A stretch of 64,000 bases of DNA, from contig JAPNXP010000005.1 in the NCBI GenBank assembly GCA_028753945.1, forward strand, positions 496,001 through 560,000, written 5' to 3'. The translations under genes were made by a program, and so were the position numbers. Under the pieces are notes generated by a model. That model ran no database searches. It was not told the origin of the DNA and was given only the letters and a program-made list of their open reading frames with translations. Positions 63,787-64,000 of this stretch are shown here, piece by piece; position 1 is the stretch's first letter, and every line of letters begins with the position of its first letter. This DNA is from Hexactinellida sp. DTS-2022 (lineage: Eukaryota > Porifera > Hexactinellida).

Positions 63787-64000
63787 ATGTCTTGGATTCT
63801 AAGCTCAATTTCTGGCTGGTTTTCCAGCGTTCTAACCTCGCTAGGGCTTTGGGGGCGAAGCGGAAAACTTGTATTTCTCGGTTTAGATAACGCCGGTAAA
63901 ACAACCCTCCTACATATGCTACGGGATGGCAAACTAGGCCAACATATTCCTACTACACACCCAACCAAAGAAGAACTGTCACTAGGAGGGATAACATTTA
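63787..64000 (+). CDS. SAR1: SAR1 small GTPase, N-terminal part, runs off the window
   Basis: The first 71 codons read [20 protein letters not shown], then [45 protein letters not shown]. The amphipathic N-terminal helix, the P-loop GLDNAGKT (32-39) and the THPTKEEL switch I threonine are diagnostic of SAR1. It is the GTPase that inserts its helix in the ER membrane and recruits the COPII coat. No intron is seen in the visible part. It is divergent from LLGL, whose upstream exons must lie beyond it. Confidence 0.93.
   Translation, partial: MSWILSSISGWFSSVLTSLGLWGRSGKLVFLGLDNAGKTTLLHMLRDGKLGQHIPTTHPTKEELSLGGITF

Noticed and set aside
1-64000. Full-length pogo/Tigger or hAT transposase
   Set aside because: No DDE-type or CENP-B-like coding block was seen on either strand; all TA elements here are short and non-coding.

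Overview
The window is AT-rich animal DNA with short spliced exons. Its genes are HERC1, CPEB1, LLGL, a choline-transporter-like protein, SAR1, a Ras-like GTPase and NHL-repeat proteins. Intronless NHL-propeller genes and a very high density of short inverted-repeat elements fit an early-branching metazoan, perhaps a demosponge. That assignment is an inference; no species was identified.

Positions 4748-53585 (+) hold the 3' half of one giant gene, HERC1. I traced 42 exons by splice sites and unbroken frame, giving 7470 coding bases (2489 residues plus stop). In order they encode the SPRY domain, a UBA-like helix bundle, WD40 blades, the second seven-bladed RCC1-like domain and the HECT ubiquitin-ligase domain with its catalytic Cys. 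The 5' half (first RCC1 domain and more) lies left of the window.

Five other genes sit inside HERC1 introns. Two are tandem-duplicated NHL genes at 9.3-13.1 kb (one truncated), and one is an antisense NHL gene at 24.2-25.4 kb. The others are an intronless CPEB1-type RNA-binding protein gene with its own CCAAT/TATA promoter at 43.5-45.3 kb, and a four-exon antisense Ras-like GTPase at 50.8-52.9 kb with substitutions in two nucleotide-binding motifs.

Right of HERC1 come an intronless SLC44-type transporter (-, 54.6-56.9 kb), the C-terminal eight exons of a lethal giant larvae homologue (-, 58.1-62.3 kb), and the first 71 codons of SAR1 (+, from 63787). Together the proteins cover ubiquitin ligation, translational control, membrane transport, cell polarity and COPII traffic. 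They do not form one pathway.

Almost everything else is repeats. At least ten families of 70-250 bp elements share TA target duplications and CAGT-type ends. Each is built from its own short 'word' on a common TTA-W-TA-N-S-AA-C pattern, which suggests one pogo/Tigger-like transposition system with diversified end sequences. They lie among hAT-like MITEs with 8-bp duplications, long hairpins, a roughly 64-copy 21-bp minisatellite flanked by two ~0.9 kb repeats with hairpin ends, and TTTG/ATTTAC microsatellites. Several nested insertions give relative ages, and one filled/empty site pair shows the exact TA junction.
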